Part shown: positions 20,682-36,721 of the stretch, piece by piece
How the letters are laid out: each line of letters starts with the position of its first letter
How positions within the stretch are numbered: position 1 is the stretch's first letter
From: Peribacillus deserti
Lineage (GTDB): Bacteria; Bacillota; Bacilli; Bacillales; DSM-1321
DNA length: 64,000 nucleotides
Direction: 5' to 3'
Assembly (NCBI RefSeq): GCF_002863585.1
Contig: NZ_PGUY01000047.1
Location: forward strand, 23,270-87,269
The notes under the pieces: generated by a model
The model's database searches: none
Told to the model about the DNA's origin: nothing
What the model saw: the letters and a program-made list of their open reading frames with translations, nothing else
Made by a program: the position numbers and the translations under genes

Positions 20682-21657
20682 TCCCACACTGCCTAAGATT
20701 GTCGTTATCGGCGGGGGAACAGGATTGCCTGTATTAATACGAGGGCTTAAAAAATATCCGATAGATATCACTGCAATTGTAACGGTGGCAGATGACGGAG
20801 GGAGTTCGGGACGCCTGCGGGACGATATGCATATACCGCCCCCGGGAGATGTGAGGAATGTTCTTGCTGCCTTATCAGATGTCGAACCTTTGGTGGAGCA
20901 GATGTTCCAGCACCGCTTCAGCCATTCGGTGGAGTTAACCGGTCATTCTCTCGGAAATTTGATCATTGCTGCGATGACATCCATAACCGGGGATTTTGTC
21001 CATGCGATACAAGAAATGAGCAAGGTACTAAATGTACGCGGCAAAGTCATCCCTGCGGCAAATCAGAGTGTTGTTCTGCACGCCGAAATGGAAGATGGCT
21101 CGATCGTTACAGGTGAGTCCAAAATTCCACAGCAAGGTAAAAGGATTAAAAGGGTTTTTCTAACGCCTGATCATATTCAACCGCTTTCAGAAGCCTTGGA
21201 AGAAATAAAAAATGCAAATTTAATCGTTATCGGGCCTGGAAGCCTGTATACCAGCATCCTTCCAAATCTGCTTGTTCCTGATTTAGGCAGGGCAGTCTGC
21301 CGTTCAAAGGCAAAGAAAGTTTATATATGCAATCTGATGACTCAGGCGGGAGAGACGTTGAATTTTACCGCAAGCGACCATGTGGAAGCTATATACCAGC
21401 ATATGCAATGCTCGTTCATTGATGCTATTCTTGTCAATAATGAAGAAATTCCGCAGGATGCCAAACTCAAGTACAAAGAAGAGTATGCTAAACCGGTTAT
21501 TTATGATTTTGACCGCCTGAGCCAGTTCGGAGTTGAAGTGCTGCAGGAGCCGATTGTAAGCTATGACGGGAATGTAGTCCGCCATGATACAAAAAAGGTA
21601 GCAGAAATTTTATATAATTTATTATTAAGTGAACACAAACTGGCAAGTCATCCGTAG
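20671..21657 (+). CDS. glmR: Gluconeogenesis factor GlmR (YvcK)
   Basis: A 328-residue CofD/UPF0052-like protein that binds UDP-sugars and, in B. subtilis, stimulates GlmS and is needed on gluconeogenic carbon. Motifs: [43 protein letters not shown] and [20 protein letters not shown] place the start at ATG 20671 (MQNNPTLPK) with GGAAGG upstream; a longer ORF into rapZ is not meaningful. Confidence 0.94.
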   Translation: MQNNPTLPKIVVIGGGTGLPVLIRGLKKYPIDITAIVTVADDGGSSGRLRDDMHIPPPGDVRNVLAALSDVEPLVEQMFQHRFSHSVELTGHSLGNLIIAAMTSITGDFVHAIQEMSKVLNVRGKVIPAANQSVVLHAEMEDGSIVTGESKIPQQGKRIKRVFLTPDHIQPLSEALEEIKNANLIVIGPGSLYTSILPNLLVPDLGRAVCRSKAKKVYICNLMTQAGETLNFTASDHVEAIYQHMQCSFIDAILVNNEEIPQDAKLKYKEEYAKPVIYDFDRLSQFGVEVLQEPIVSYDGNVVRHDTKKVAEILYNLLLSEHKLASHP

Positions 21658-21695
21658 AAAAGGATGGACAGCATTCAAGACAGGAGGTGAGAGAG

Positions 21696-22640
21696 ATGTC
21701 TTTTGCATCAGAGACAAAAAAAGAGCTTACAACTTTAGAGGTTAAAGACTGCTGTGTCAATGCAGAACTTTCAGCACTCATACGGATGAATGGCTCACTC
21801 TCCTTTTCAAACAAAAAACTGGTCGTGGATATCCAAACCGAAAATGCCGCCATTGCGAGAAGAATATATACATTGTTAAAAAAGAGCTTTAATGTTCCAG
21901 TGGAGCTGCTGGTCAGGAAGAAGATGAAGCTTAAGAAAAATAATGTGTACATAGTCCGCTTGTCACATCAGGCCCAGGAAATCCTTCAAACGCTTAAAAT
22001 CATTGGCGAGGGCTTTACCATTCATCGTGATATTTCAAAAGAGCTGACAGCCAAGAAGTGCTGTAAGCGGTCCTATTTAAGAGGGGCCTTCTTAGCGGGA
22101 GGATCGGTCAATAACCCGGAAACTTCCTCTTATCATCTCGAAATTTCTTCGCTATACAAAGAGCATAATGACGAACTTTGTGAATTGATGAACGGATTTG
22201 ATTTAAAGGCTAAAACCCTAGAGCGGAAAAAAGGCTATATTGTGTACCTGAAAGAAGCAGAAAAAATAGCCGAGTTCTTGAATATCATTGGTGCACACAG
22301 TGCTCTTTTGCGATTTGAGGATGTAAGGATCGTCCGGGATATGAGAAATTCGGTTAACAGACTGGTTAACTGTGAGACGGCGAACTTAAATAAAACCATC
22401 GGTGCATCCTTAAGGCAGGTTGAAAATATTAAACTGATTGAACAGACAATCGGTCTCAGCGTCCTTCCAGATAAGCTCCGGGAAATTGCTGAGCTTCGTG
22501 TGGCCTATCAGGATGTGACTCTTAAAGAACTAGGCGAGATGGTTTCCGGCGGCAATATCAGTAAATCCGGAATCAATCATCGACTTAGAAAAATCGATGA
22601 AATAGCCGAAAAGCTTCGATCCGGGGAACCGATTTCATAA
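21696..22640 (+). CDS. whiA: DNA-binding protein WhiA
   Basis: A 314-residue protein with an N-terminal degenerate LAGLIDADG homing-endonuclease fold ([27 protein letters not shown]) and a C-terminal helix-turn-helix ([21 protein letters not shown]). WhiA influences cell division and chromosome segregation in Bacillus. The start at ATG 21696 ([11 protein letters not shown]) is set by GGAGGTGA 5 nt upstream and the B. subtilis N terminus. Confidence 0.95.
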   Translation: MSFASETKKELTTLEVKDCCVNAELSALIRMNGSLSFSNKKLVVDIQTENAAIARRIYTLLKKSFNVPVELLVRKKMKLKKNNVYIVRLSHQAQEILQTLKIIGEGFTIHRDISKELTAKKCCKRSYLRGAFLAGGSVNNPETSSYHLEISSLYKEHNDELCELMNGFDLKAKTLERKKGYIVYLKEAEKIAEFLNIIGAHSALLRFEDVRIVRDMRNSVNRLVNCETANLNKTIGASLRQVENIKLIEQTIGLSVLPDKLREIAELRVAYQDVTLKELGEMVSGGNISKSGINHRLRKIDEIAEKLRSGEPIS

Positions 22641-22746
22641 ATGATCAAGAAACGGTTTCAAGAGATGGAATAAATGGTTAAATAAGTATAATACTCTAAT
22701 GATTTAAAACATAAATAATAAAAAGCGATAGGGGAGGAAAAAAGAG

Positions 22747-23004
22747 ATGGTTGATAAAGTAGTCCAGGTCCGCCTGAAAACCGGGCTCCAAGCCCGCCCG
22801 GCCGCACTATTTGTCCAGGAGGCCAACCGGTTCACAGCAGATGTTTTTCTGGAGAAGGATGGCAAAAAAGTCAATGCGAAAAGCATCATGGGGCTCATGA
22901 GTCTAGCGGTCAGCACAGGTTCTGAAGTGAAGCTGGTTGCGGATGGCAGAGATGAAGAGGAAGCGTTAGAGGCATTAGAGGCATTTGTACAAAAGCAAGA
23001 CTAA
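22747..23004 (+). CDS. crh: Catabolite repression HPr-like protein Crh
   Basis: An 85-residue HPr paralogue. Position 15 is Gln in KTGLQARPAALF instead of the HPr active His, so it cannot carry PTS phosphate. Ser46 is kept in NAKSIMGLMSLA, the site phosphorylated by HprK. P-Ser-Crh is a CcpA corepressor. The Gln15 distinguishes it clearly from ptsH. Confidence 0.97.
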   Translation: MVDKVVQVRLKTGLQARPAALFVQEANRFTADVFLEKDGKKVNAKSIMGLMSLAVSTGSEVKLVADGRDEEEALEALEAFVQKQD

Positions 23005-23013
23005 TATTTCAGT

Positions 23014-23041
23014 AAAAACTGTCCTTAGCGGCAGTTTTTTT
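23014..23041 (+). terminator. Terminator of the crh operon
   Basis: AAAACTG pairs with CAGTTTT (plus inner CC/GG), continuing into a T7 run. Confidence 0.85.
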
Positions 23042-23095
23042 CTTGTGGCAAAGGTTTGAACAGGACCCGCCAAAGAATGAAGATTAGTATTATAT

Positions 23096-23131
23096 CAAAA
23101 AGACCGCACTCACAAAGGAGGGCGGTCTCAT
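23096..23131 (-). terminator. Terminator of clpP
   Basis: On the minus strand GAGACCGC pairs with GCGGTCTT around a ~13-nt loop, followed by a T-run; it lies just past the clpP stop. Confidence 0.85.
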
Positions 23132-23137
23132 GTATTA

Positions 23138-23737
23138 TTATGATTTTTTCTCAAGGTCGTTACGAGTCATGATTTTGTCAACCAAACCATACTCAACAGC
23201 TCTTTCAGCAGTCATGAAGTTGTCGCGGTCCGTATCGCGGGCAATAACCTCAATCGGCTGTCCAGTCCGTTCAGAAAGAACCTCATTTAACTTTTGACGC
23301 AAGAAAAGAATGCGCTTTGCAGCGATTTCAATTTCAGTAGCCTGGCCTTGAGCCCCACCAAGCGGCTGATGGATCATCACTTCACTGTTAGGAAGAACAT
23401 AGCGTTTTCCTTTTTCACCAGCTGCCAGCAGGAAAGCACCCATGGATGCAGCCATACCAATACAGATTGTAGAAACCTGAGGCTTAATGAATTGCATTGT
23501 ATCGTAAATCGCCATACCAGCTGTAATGCTTCCGCCTGGGCTGTTAATGTAAAGGTGGATGTCCTTCTCAGGGTTTTCCGCTTCAAGGAAAAGCAGCTGA
23601 GCTACGATGGAATTCGCTACATTATCATCAATAGCGCTTCCAAGCATGATAATCCGGTCTTTCAATAAGCGTGAATAAATATCATAAGCACGCTCACCAC
23701 GGTTTGTTTGTTCAATAACTGTAGGAATTAAATTCAT
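23138..23737 (-). CDS. clpP: ATP-dependent Clp protease proteolytic subunit
   Basis: A 199-residue serine protease that forms the tetradecameric chamber used with ClpX, ClpC and ClpE. The catalytic triad is visible: Ser in [12 protein letters not shown], His in [12 protein letters not shown] and Asp in RDTDRDNFM. The N terminus [25 protein letters not shown] is typical. RBS AAGGAGGAG precedes the ATG. A CtsR box overlaps its promoter. Confidence 0.98.
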   Translation of the reverse strand: MNLIPTVIEQTNRGERAYDIYSRLLKDRIIMLGSAIDDNVANSIVAQLLFLEAENPEKDIHLYINSPGGSITAGMAIYDTMQFIKPQVSTICIGMAASMGAFLLAAGEKGKRYVLPNSEVMIHQPLGGAQGQATEIEIAAKRILFLRQKLNEVLSERTGQPIEVIARDTDRDNFMTAERAVEYGLVDKIMTRNDLEKKS

Positions 23738-23801
23738 ATATCTTTCTCCTCCTTTAAAGAAGTAATCCAGATGGATTATTTATCCTCATGTGATAATGAT
23801 A

Positions 23802-23830
23802 CACAATTGGTCAATTTAGGTCAAACGATA
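23802..23830 (-). promoter_or_regulatory. clpP promoter with CtsR operator
   Basis: On the plus strand, GGTCAAT-TTA-GGTCAAA (23809-23825) matches the CtsR heptad direct repeat with 3-nt spacing. On the minus strand it covers the -35 TTGACC, which is 17 bp from the -10 TATCAT. This predicts heat- and stress-induced clpP expression by CtsR release. Confidence 0.85.
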
Positions 23831-24027
23831 GGCTTGATTATCATTCGACAAACCTCTTGTTTATGTATTAAAATAAAAAACATGTTTGACCTTACGGGTA
23901 TATTTTCTGCTCGAATTGAAATACTTTAACCATGATACCCAAAGTTATCCGTTTTAAACATAATTTGCTCTTGCAAAAGTGTAAGAAGTTCCATATAATA
24001 ATGTCTTGAGGCGTTAAATTTTAGCTT

Positions 24028-24099
24028 GCCCTCGTGGTGCAACGGATAGCACGTGAGATTCCGGTTCTTAAGATGTGGGTTCGATTCCTGCCGAGGGCG
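24028..24099 (+). tRNA. tRNA-Arg (anticodon CCG)
   Basis: A full cloverleaf: acceptor GCCCTCG / CGAGGGC, D stem GTGC / GCAC, anticodon loop TTCCGGT (CCG, reads CGG), and T loop TTCGATT. The discriminator base is G; the CCA end is not encoded directly (the next bases are TACCA). Confidence 0.93.
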
Positions 24100-24105
24100 T
24101 ACCAG

Positions 24106-24139
24106 GACTCTTCGCTGAGTTAAGCGAAGGGTCTTTTTT
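24106..24139 (+). terminator. Terminator of tRNA-Arg
   Basis: GACTCTTCGCT pairs with AGCGAAGGGTC around GAGTTA, followed by TTTTTT. Confidence 0.9.
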
Positions 24140-24199
24140 GTTTGTTTTATCTTAGCCGCTTTTGACCGGTTTGAAGATGCAGAACGGTGGTTGCTTGAT

Positions 24200-24315
24200 C
24201 TTTATGCAGGATTTTCTGGATTTATGAACGATTTTTATGATATATGCAGGATTTTTTAGATATATGCAGGATTTTTATGATATATGCACGTTAAATGGAA
24301 TATATGCAGGATTAG
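24200..24315 (+). repeat. Six-unit 20-bp tandem array (TATGCAGGATTTTT-type)
   Basis: TATG occurs at 24203, 24223, 24243, 24263, 24283 and 24303, exactly every 20 bp. The unit is close to TATATGCAGGATTTTTTAGA. It lies between tRNA-Arg and sigL in a gene-free stretch (24140-24480). Confidence 0.9.
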
Positions 24316-24481
24316 TAAATTCCACACCCTGCTCTTCATAGGCCTGGCATAATATAAGTGCAGCTTAGCGCTATAGTGGTCAGGTCTTCTCCTTGTCCAT
24401 GAACATGCCCCTTACAATCCAACGAACCGCATTTTGTGTACGTTATTATCAAGGAAATGTATCCTTGACGGCATCTAAAAT

Positions 24482-24526
24482 TGTAAACGGTTACATTTTC
24501 CTTTCTATCTGATCTTTTTTTATAAT
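24482..24526 (+). promoter_or_regulatory. cre-like site and -10 box upstream of sigL
   Basis: TGTAAACGGTTACA (24482-24495) matches 13 of 14 positions of the CcpA cre consensus TGWAARCGYTWNCW. TATAAT lies at 24521-24526, with a weak -35. CcpA control of sigL is known in B. subtilis; the site here is inferred from sequence. Confidence 0.65.
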
Positions 24527-24552
24527 AGAATAGGGATGGGGGGGAGATTGGT

Positions 24553-25884
24553 ATGGAATTGAGGAATGGGCTGTTTCAGCAGCAGAGTTTGAAGCTTTCG
24601 ATGACGCAGGAGTTAAGCCAGGCGATTGCCTTGCTGCAGTATACGTCTCAGGAGCTTGCTGCTTATCTGGAGGAGAAGGCAGCGGAAAACCCATTAGTGT
24701 CTATAGATTCTTCACCTGATGGTTCTTTTAGTGATCGGATGAAACGGAAGAGCAGTATGCGGGCACCCCGTGAAAAAGATGCTAAGTATTGGCTGGAGCA
24801 GATTGGCAGCCAATCTGTATCGCTAAGTGATTATTTGAAATGGCAGTTATCGCTATATAGCTTAGACCATATAGAAAAGAAAGTCATGCATTGCTTGATT
24901 TTAAATTTAGATCAGAATGGGTATTTGCGGGCATCTCTGGATGATGTTGCCGGGCTTGCCGGCTGTGGCATACCAGTAGTGGAGAATTGCCTGCAGGAAC
25001 TGCAGAGGCTTGAACCGGCTGGAATCGGGGCCAGGAATTTGCAGGAATGCCTGCTTCTCCAAGCCCAAAGAATGGGGCATGAAATGAAGCATGCCAAACT
25101 CATACTGAAGGAACACTTTCTGCTGTTTGCTGAAAAGAAGTGGAAAGAGCTTGCCAGGAAACTGGGTATTTCTTTAAGGGATATACAGGATGTGCAGGAT
25201 TATGTTCTTACCTTTAATCCAAGGCCGGGTGCTTCCTTTCATCAGGAAAAGGCTTCCTATGTGGTTCCTGATGTGAAGGTGGAGTACAGGGATGGGGGCC
25301 TTAGGGTGCGATTATTAGAAAACCAGTCCTATCAATGGAATTTAAACCAGAGCTATTATGATGCATTAAAGGCCTATAAAGACCAGGGCGTTGATAAGTT
25401 CATCCAGGAGAAGTGGCAGGAATTTCAGTGGATTTCAAGAAGCCTTCAACAGAGAAAAGAGACCATTTTAAAAGTGACTAAATTAATCGTAGACAAACAG
25501 GCACAGTGTTTTATAAAAGGTCTTAGTGAGCTTAAGCCCATGACCATGAGGGAATTGGCAGAGGAACTCGGAATCCATGAGTCGACTGTAAGCAGAACAG
25601 TGAGGGAGAAATATGTACAGGCGCCTTTTGGCACGGTCGAGCTGCGGGCTTTTTTCACGTCTAATCTGCAATCTGTTTCTGCTGAAGATATTTCGGCGGC
25701 GTCGGCAAAAAAGGAATTGCAGCTGCTTATTGATAACGAAGATAAACTCAAACCATTATCTGATCAAGATATATCTGATATATTGAAAAAGGAAAAGGGG
25801 ATTATTCTTTCTAGACGCACGGTTGCTAAGTATCGTGATCAGTTGAATATTCCTTCCTCTTCTAAAAGAAAACGCTATAGCTAG
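24553..25884 (+). CDS. sigL: RNA polymerase sigma-54 factor
   Basis: A 443-residue sigma-54. Region I is Q/L-rich and recognisable (QQQSLKLSMTQELSQAIALLQY). The core-binding domain follows, then a HTH (MRELAEELGIHESTVSRTVREKY) and the RpoN box (ILSRRTVAKYRDQLNI) near the C terminus. It acts with enhancer-binding activators in levanase, amino-acid and acetoin use in Bacillus. The upstream cre suggests glucose repression. Confidence 0.96.
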   Translation: MELRNGLFQQQSLKLSMTQELSQAIALLQYTSQELAAYLEEKAAENPLVSIDSSPDGSFSDRMKRKSSMRAPREKDAKYWLEQIGSQSVSLSDYLKWQLSLYSLDHIEKKVMHCLILNLDQNGYLRASLDDVAGLAGCGIPVVENCLQELQRLEPAGIGARNLQECLLLQAQRMGHEMKHAKLILKEHFLLFAEKKWKELARKLGISLRDIQDVQDYVLTFNPRPGASFHQEKASYVVPDVKVEYRDGGLRVRLLENQSYQWNLNQSYYDALKAYKDQGVDKFIQEKWQEFQWISRSLQQRKETILKVTKLIVDKQAQCFIKGLSELKPMTMRELAEELGIHESTVSRTVREKYVQAPFGTVELRAFFTSNLQSVSAEDISAASAKKELQLLIDNEDKLKPLSDQDISDILKKEKGIILSRRTVAKYRDQLNIPSSSKRKRYS

Positions 25885-25894
25885 GGTGGATGGC

Positions 25895-26128
25895 ATGAAA
25901 GAAATCATATTTTATACAAGAGCGCAGTGTCCGCTTTGTGACAAAGCAAAAGAGCTGCTGGAACTCATGAAGGGCGATCTGAATGTTTCTATCAATGAGA
26001 TTGATATCCATTCAAGCGATCATCTCGTTGAACAGTTTGGGTTAATGATCCCGGTAGTAGAATATCAAGGTGTGGTGCTGCAATATGGCCAGATTGATCC
26101 GGCAGAGTTAAAGAAACAGCTGGGATAA
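25895..26128 (+). CDS. Glutaredoxin/thioredoxin-like small protein
   Basis: A 77-residue thioredoxin-fold protein with the redox motif in YTRAQCPLCDKAKELLE and the cis-Pro in GLMIPVVEYQG. It lacks a glutathione-binding signature, so it is probably an unassigned thiol-disulfide oxidoreductase. The start at ATG 25895 follows GGGTGG; a GTG at 25886 is possible. It directly follows sigL and is likely co-transcribed. Confidence 0.8.
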   Translation: MKEIIFYTRAQCPLCDKAKELLELMKGDLNVSINEIDIHSSDHLVEQFGLMIPVVEYQGVVLQYGQIDPAELKKQLG

Positions 26129-26233
26129 CATGCTTGCAAATAAGCGGAATTTAATAAAAACCAGATAAAGGTCCGGCCTGGATAGAAGAGCGCTGAAAGG
26201 GGGGAAATAACCCGTCAAACTGCAGGTTTTAAG

Positions 26234-26247
26234 CGGAAGCGCTTGCA
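26234..26247 (+). promoter_or_regulatory. Possible cre site upstream of cggR
   Basis: CGGAAGCGCTTGCA matches 12 of 14 cre positions. It sits 20 bp before a promoter-like TTGAAC-17 bp-TAGAAT (26269-26297). Confidence 0.4.
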
Positions 26248-26278
26248 GAAAAAACTTGAACATATTAGTTGAACTATG

Positions 26279-26319
26279 AATATACTCCTGTTAGAATGAG
26301 ACTTGAAATAGGGAGTATT
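26279..26319 (+). terminator. Terminator of the sigL operon
   Basis: ATACTCC pairs with GGGAGTAT across ~24 nt, followed by a T8 run. It overlaps the promoter-like boxes just upstream of the cggR operator. Confidence 0.6.
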
Positions 26320-26334
26320 TTTTTTGCTGGTAGT

Positions 26335-26365
26335 GGGACATAATATGTCTATGCGGGACAAAAAA
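26335..26365 (+). promoter_or_regulatory. CggR operator
   Basis: Direct repeats GGGACATAATATGTC and GCGGGACAAAAAACG, 20 bp apart, match the layout of the B. subtilis cggR operator (two GGGAC half-sites). It lies 42 bp upstream of cggR, so fructose-1,6-bisphosphate-sensitive autorepression is expected. Confidence 0.8.
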
Positions 26366-26406
26366 CGACCAACCTAGTTCGCGGTTAAAGAAGGAGTAAT
26401 CAATCA

Positions 26407-28490
<2,084 letters not shown>

Positions 28491-28567
28491 TTCCTAGCAT
28501 TTGCTTAAATATTACATCTCAATATTTTGGCTTTATTGGTAAAAATATGGCTATAATAACAAAGAGA

Positions 28568-28609
28568 TAAGGGGAGCGGGGATACATACCCTTCTTCCCT
28601 CTTTTTTTG
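28568..28609 (+). terminator. Hairpin with T-run after gapA (partial terminator)
   Basis: An imperfect GGGGAGCGGGG / CCCTTCTTCCCT stem is followed by CTTTTTTT. It may explain higher gapA than pgk mRNA. Confidence 0.55.
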
Positions 28610-28686
28610 AGAATAGCAGATCAAGCCTGCCGCCGGGCGTTAGCCTGCTGATCGGCAAGGCTACATAAAAGGAGGTCTTTAGGTTC

Positions 28687-32195
<3,509 letters not shown>

Positions 32196-32246
32196 AAACC
32201 CGGCCTGTACGGGATAAAAAATGTTAATTCAAAGGAGAGTTTTTAA

Positions 32247-33542
<1,296 letters not shown>

Positions 33543-33555
33543 TTGAAAATTAATG

Positions 33556-33595
33556 AAAGGCCCTAAACCTGACGAGGTTTAGGGCCTTTTTTTTT
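33556..33595 (+). terminator. Terminator of the glycolytic operon
   Basis: AAAGGCCCTAAACCT pairs with AGGTTTAGGGCCTTT around GACG, followed by a long T-run. Confidence 0.95.
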
Positions 33596-33699
33596 ATCTC
33601 TTAATAACTGATAGCAAAAACAAGAACCCTTAATACATAGAGAGAATAATATAAAGTATCCTGCCTGTCCTCAGTTCATTTAGTAGAAAGGAGCTTTAT

Positions 33700-33885
33700 A
33701 TGAACCGGATTAAATTTGAGCATTTGTTTGCTTTTATTATTATATGTGTACTCTCAGCCTCTCTTTTTATATTTAAAGATAATAGCGAAATTTCGTATCT
33801 GATAGTAGGGGTCTTAGCCAATTCCTTAGGAGCCATAAGTGCCTTTTATTTCACAAAACATGATCCGCGCAAAAAACAAAAATAG
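33700..33885 (+). CDS. Small two-helix membrane protein, unknown
   Basis: A 61-residue protein with two hydrophobic segments (FAFIIICVLSASLFIF and YLIVGVLANSLGAISAFYF) and a basic C terminus (DPRKKQK). AAAGGAG lies 7 nt before the ATG. I do not recognise the family. It stands alone between eno and a reverse membrane-protein gene. Confidence 0.65.
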   Translation: MNRIKFEHLFAFIIICVLSASLFIFKDNSEISYLIVGVLANSLGAISAFYFTKHDPRKKQK

Positions 33886-33911
33886 AATGGGGCAATCCTT
33901 GGAGATGCCGC

Positions 33912-34460
33912 TTATTTATTACTGATATAATCGATAACCAACGCCTTTTGAAATTTTTCTAAAAAGACCCCGATACACGCTGCTGCAATCAATAACGGAT
34001 AAAACCTATGAATCGTCTCTGCCAGCAGGGAAGCTGTCCAATACCGGTGAAGCAGGCCAGAGCCCCCTTGATAGACAGCTGCAATGGTAACTACTATAAA
34101 AAGAGAAAACCAGATGAACGTCAAGGTACTGGTGCCAAACCGGAAAGAAGCCGCTATTATGCCGATCCCTAAGGCAATTACTGGAATCCATAGAGGGTGT
34201 AAATGCAACTCTTGAATATGAACTGTCTCTAGCACAATGGGCGAAGTCAGCATGCTCGCTAAATACCATGAACTTATAAAATACGCTAAAAACAAGAGCC
34301 ATTTTCGGTTATTGTATTTTGTCTTCCATAAGAGAAAAGCAGAGGCAGCGATTAAAAGGCCGTCCAGCCATATGCTGTGATAGATAAATAAAACGAGGGC
34401 GGTAAAGAGGCTGAATAGGATATTAATACTGTCTAGAACGCGCAAACCCTTCAAATACAT
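33912..34460 (-). CDS. Polytopic membrane protein, unknown
   Basis: A 182-residue protein with about five or six hydrophobic segments (for example ILFSLFTALVLFIYHSIWL, WIPVIALGIGIIAASFRF, LTFIWFSLFIVVTIAAVYQ). The start at ATG 34460 (MYLKGLRVLD) is chosen because AGGAGG precedes it by 6 nt; an in-frame ATG at 34478 lies upstream of that RBS. No family recognised. Confidence 0.65.
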   Translation of the reverse strand: MYLKGLRVLDSINILFSLFTALVLFIYHSIWLDGLLIAASAFLLWKTKYNNRKWLLFLAYFISSWYLASMLTSPIVLETVHIQELHLHPLWIPVIALGIGIIAASFRFGTSTLTFIWFSLFIVVTIAAVYQGGSGLLHRYWTASLLAETIHRFYPLLIAAACIGVFLEKFQKALVIDYISNK

Positions 34461-34639
34461 GGGAACTCCTCCTCTCATAACTAATCAAATTCTCTCTATA
34501 TATAAAAATTATCCTATTTATACAGGGGATAACCTTGAATGGAGAAATATTTTTTGGCAGATTATTGTTTTCTGCTGTACTCAGTACAGCAATATGCCCG
34601 CCCTGGGCCTGTATGAAAGGGTTTCTCTATAGGAACTCC

Positions 34640-35253
34640 TGGAGGTGATCTTATTGCCTTTGTGAAGGTCATTTCTCTAACTGATATGTTCCTCAATCTC
34701 CTTATGAGGCCATTTCGCTTTCTGATTTACTATGTTTTGTCCTTTATGCGCTTTATCAAGGACCTTTTGCTTTGTAATTTACTATGTTTTGTCCTTCATG
34801 CGCCTTATGAAGGACATTTTACTTTGTGATTTACTTTGTTTTGTCTTTCATACGCCTTATGAAGCCCTTTTTGGTAACTGATTAACGGTGTTTTGTCCCT
34901 CATCCGCTTAATGAAGCCCTTTTTGGTATCTGATTAACGGTGTTTTGTCCTTCATTCGCCATATGAAGCCCTTTTTGGAATCTGTTTTACTATGTTTTGT
35001 CCTTCATCCGCCTTATGAAGACCTTTTTGTAAATTGTTTTACTATGTTTTGTCCTTCATCCGCCTTATGAAGACCTTTTTGTTAACTGTTTTACTATGTT
35101 TCGTCCTTCATGTGCCTTATGAAGGACATTTTACTTTGTGATTTACTTTGTTTTGTCTTTCATACGCCTTATGAAGCCCTTTTTGGTATCTGATTAACGG
35201 TGTTTTGTCCTTCATCCGCTTTATGAAGACTTTTTTGGGAGAACGTATTTTAT
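34640..35253. repeat. 52-bp hairpin tandem array, left part
   Basis: TTTTGTCC-type landmarks occur at 34735, 34787, 34839, 34891, 34943, 34995, 35047, 35099, 35151 and 35203, exactly 52 bp apart. Each unit holds an inverted repeat; the clearest is GTCCTTCAT / ATGAAGGAC (34791-34815, 7-nt loop), often followed by a T-run. Less regular units precede 34735. No ORF or spacer-like unique segment is present. Confidence 0.9.
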
Positions 35254-36721
35254 TCTGTGTAAATGGTTATAATTGCCAATGAGGAGATGATCATTTATGC
35301 ATAAGGATATGACAATTAAGGACTTAGCGAGAGAATGTAAGACAGTAGATGATATACAGTTTATGTTGAAGGATTTGTTCCGGGAAACTCTTCAACTAGT
35401 GTTTGAAGCAGAGATTGAGGACCACCTTGGATATGCCAAGAATCATATTTCTGGAAATAACACAGGCAATAGCCGAAACGGTTATATGAAAAAGACTATT
35501 AAAACCAAGTTTGGAAACACCACCTTAGATATTCCCAGGGATCGAAAAGGCGATTATGAACCCCAGATTATCAAGAAGTATGAAACTTCCATTAATGGTT
35601 TGGAAGATCAAATACTGGCCCTCTATTCTAAAGGAATGTCTACGCGGGATATTGAAGATCATATGCAGGATATTTATGGTATTCATGTATCTCCAACCAT
35701 GGTAAGTAAGGTAACGGATAAAATTTTACCTCTTGTGTATGACTGGCAAGCCCGTCCTTTGGACGCTGTCTATCCGATCGTTTATTTAGATGCTATTCAT
35801 TTTAAGGTGCGCCATGAGAATCGGATTATTAGCAAGGCTGCTTATACTGTTTTGGGAATAAATACGGATGGTGTAAAGGATATTTTAGGCATTTGGATTG
35901 GCGAGAATGAGAGCGCAAGCTTTTGGCTGAGTGTCTGTTCGGACTTGAAAAGCAGAGGGGTCGAAGACATCCTCATTGCTTGTAAAGACGGGCTTTCCGG
36001 CTTTTCTGATGCCATAATTGCTACTTTTCCTCAAACGCACATTCAATTATGTGTGATCCATCAATTACGAGCGAATATGAAATATGTAGCTACTAAGGAT
36101 CGTACTGGGGTTATGGGGGATTTGAAGAAAGTATATAAAGCTGCCACACTGGAACAGGCCGAGTCAAACTTTGCAAAGTTGAAAGAACTATGGGAGAAAA
36201 AATATCCTACCGTTATTAAATCATGGGAAGAAAATTGGCTTGAACTCACAGCTTTCTTCCACTACCCACCGATCATTAGAAAGATGATTTATACAACCAA
36301 TACAGTCGAGGGTTTTCATAGACAGCTTAGAAAGGTCACAAAAACCAAGAATACTTATCCAACGGATAATGCCTTGAGAAAAATTGTCTATCTAGCCACT
36401 ATCGGAGTAACGGATAAATGGACTAAACCTATACCAGATTGGCTAGAATGTAAGGCACAGTTTGATATTATTTTTGAGGGTCGCCTTGGGAATTAACCAC
36501 CTTCAATTTAACTAGGTGGCGTGTGTTGGGACTACGTCCCAAGAGTTTTACGCTTTGCTTCTCCCAAAAGAAGTCAAAAAAAGAGAAGAGAACTCCTCTC
36601 TTCTTGTTCAGAACCCTGTCAGGTGCTCGGGGTGCTCTCCAGCATTGCCCTATCCCCCTAGATAGGTAAGAGCCCTAAACATTATGAGCGTTTACAAGAT
36701 GAATTATTCATTTACACAAAA
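35254..36721 (+). mobile_element. IS256-family insertion sequence
   Basis: The element carries one transposase gene. Its ends are imperfect inverted repeats sharing TGTGTAAATG (left TCTGTGTAAATGG; right, reversed, TTTTGTGTAAATGA). An 8-bp direct repeat TATTTTAT flanks it at 35246-35253 and 36722-36729, matching the 8-9 bp target duplication of this family. It is inserted inside the 52-bp repeat array. Exact ends may be off by a base. Confidence 0.85.
35297..36496 (+). CDS. Transposase, IS256 (Mutator) family
   Basis: A 399-residue intact transposase. The N terminus includes FRETLQLVFEAEIEDHLGY and NSRNGYMKKTIKT. DDE candidates are the Asp in VYLDAIHFKV, the Asp in ACKDGLSGFSDAI and the Glu in NTVEGFHRQLRKVTK. 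RBS GAGGAG precedes the ATG. With intact ends and target duplication, the element could still be active. Confidence 0.95.
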   Translation: MHKDMTIKDLARECKTVDDIQFMLKDLFRETLQLVFEAEIEDHLGYAKNHISGNNTGNSRNGYMKKTIKTKFGNTTLDIPRDRKGDYEPQIIKKYETSINGLEDQILALYSKGMSTRDIEDHMQDIYGIHVSPTMVSKVTDKILPLVYDWQARPLDAVYPIVYLDAIHFKVRHENRIISKAAYTVLGINTDGVKDILGIWIGENESASFWLSVCSDLKSRGVEDILIACKDGLSGFSDAIIATFPQTHIQLCVIHQLRANMKYVATKDRTGVMGDLKKVYKAATLEQAESNFAKLKELWEKKYPTVIKSWEENWLELTAFFHYPPIIRKMIYTTNTVEGFHRQLRKVTKTKNTYPTDNALRKIVYLATIGVTDKWTKPIPDWLECKAQFDIIFEGRLGN

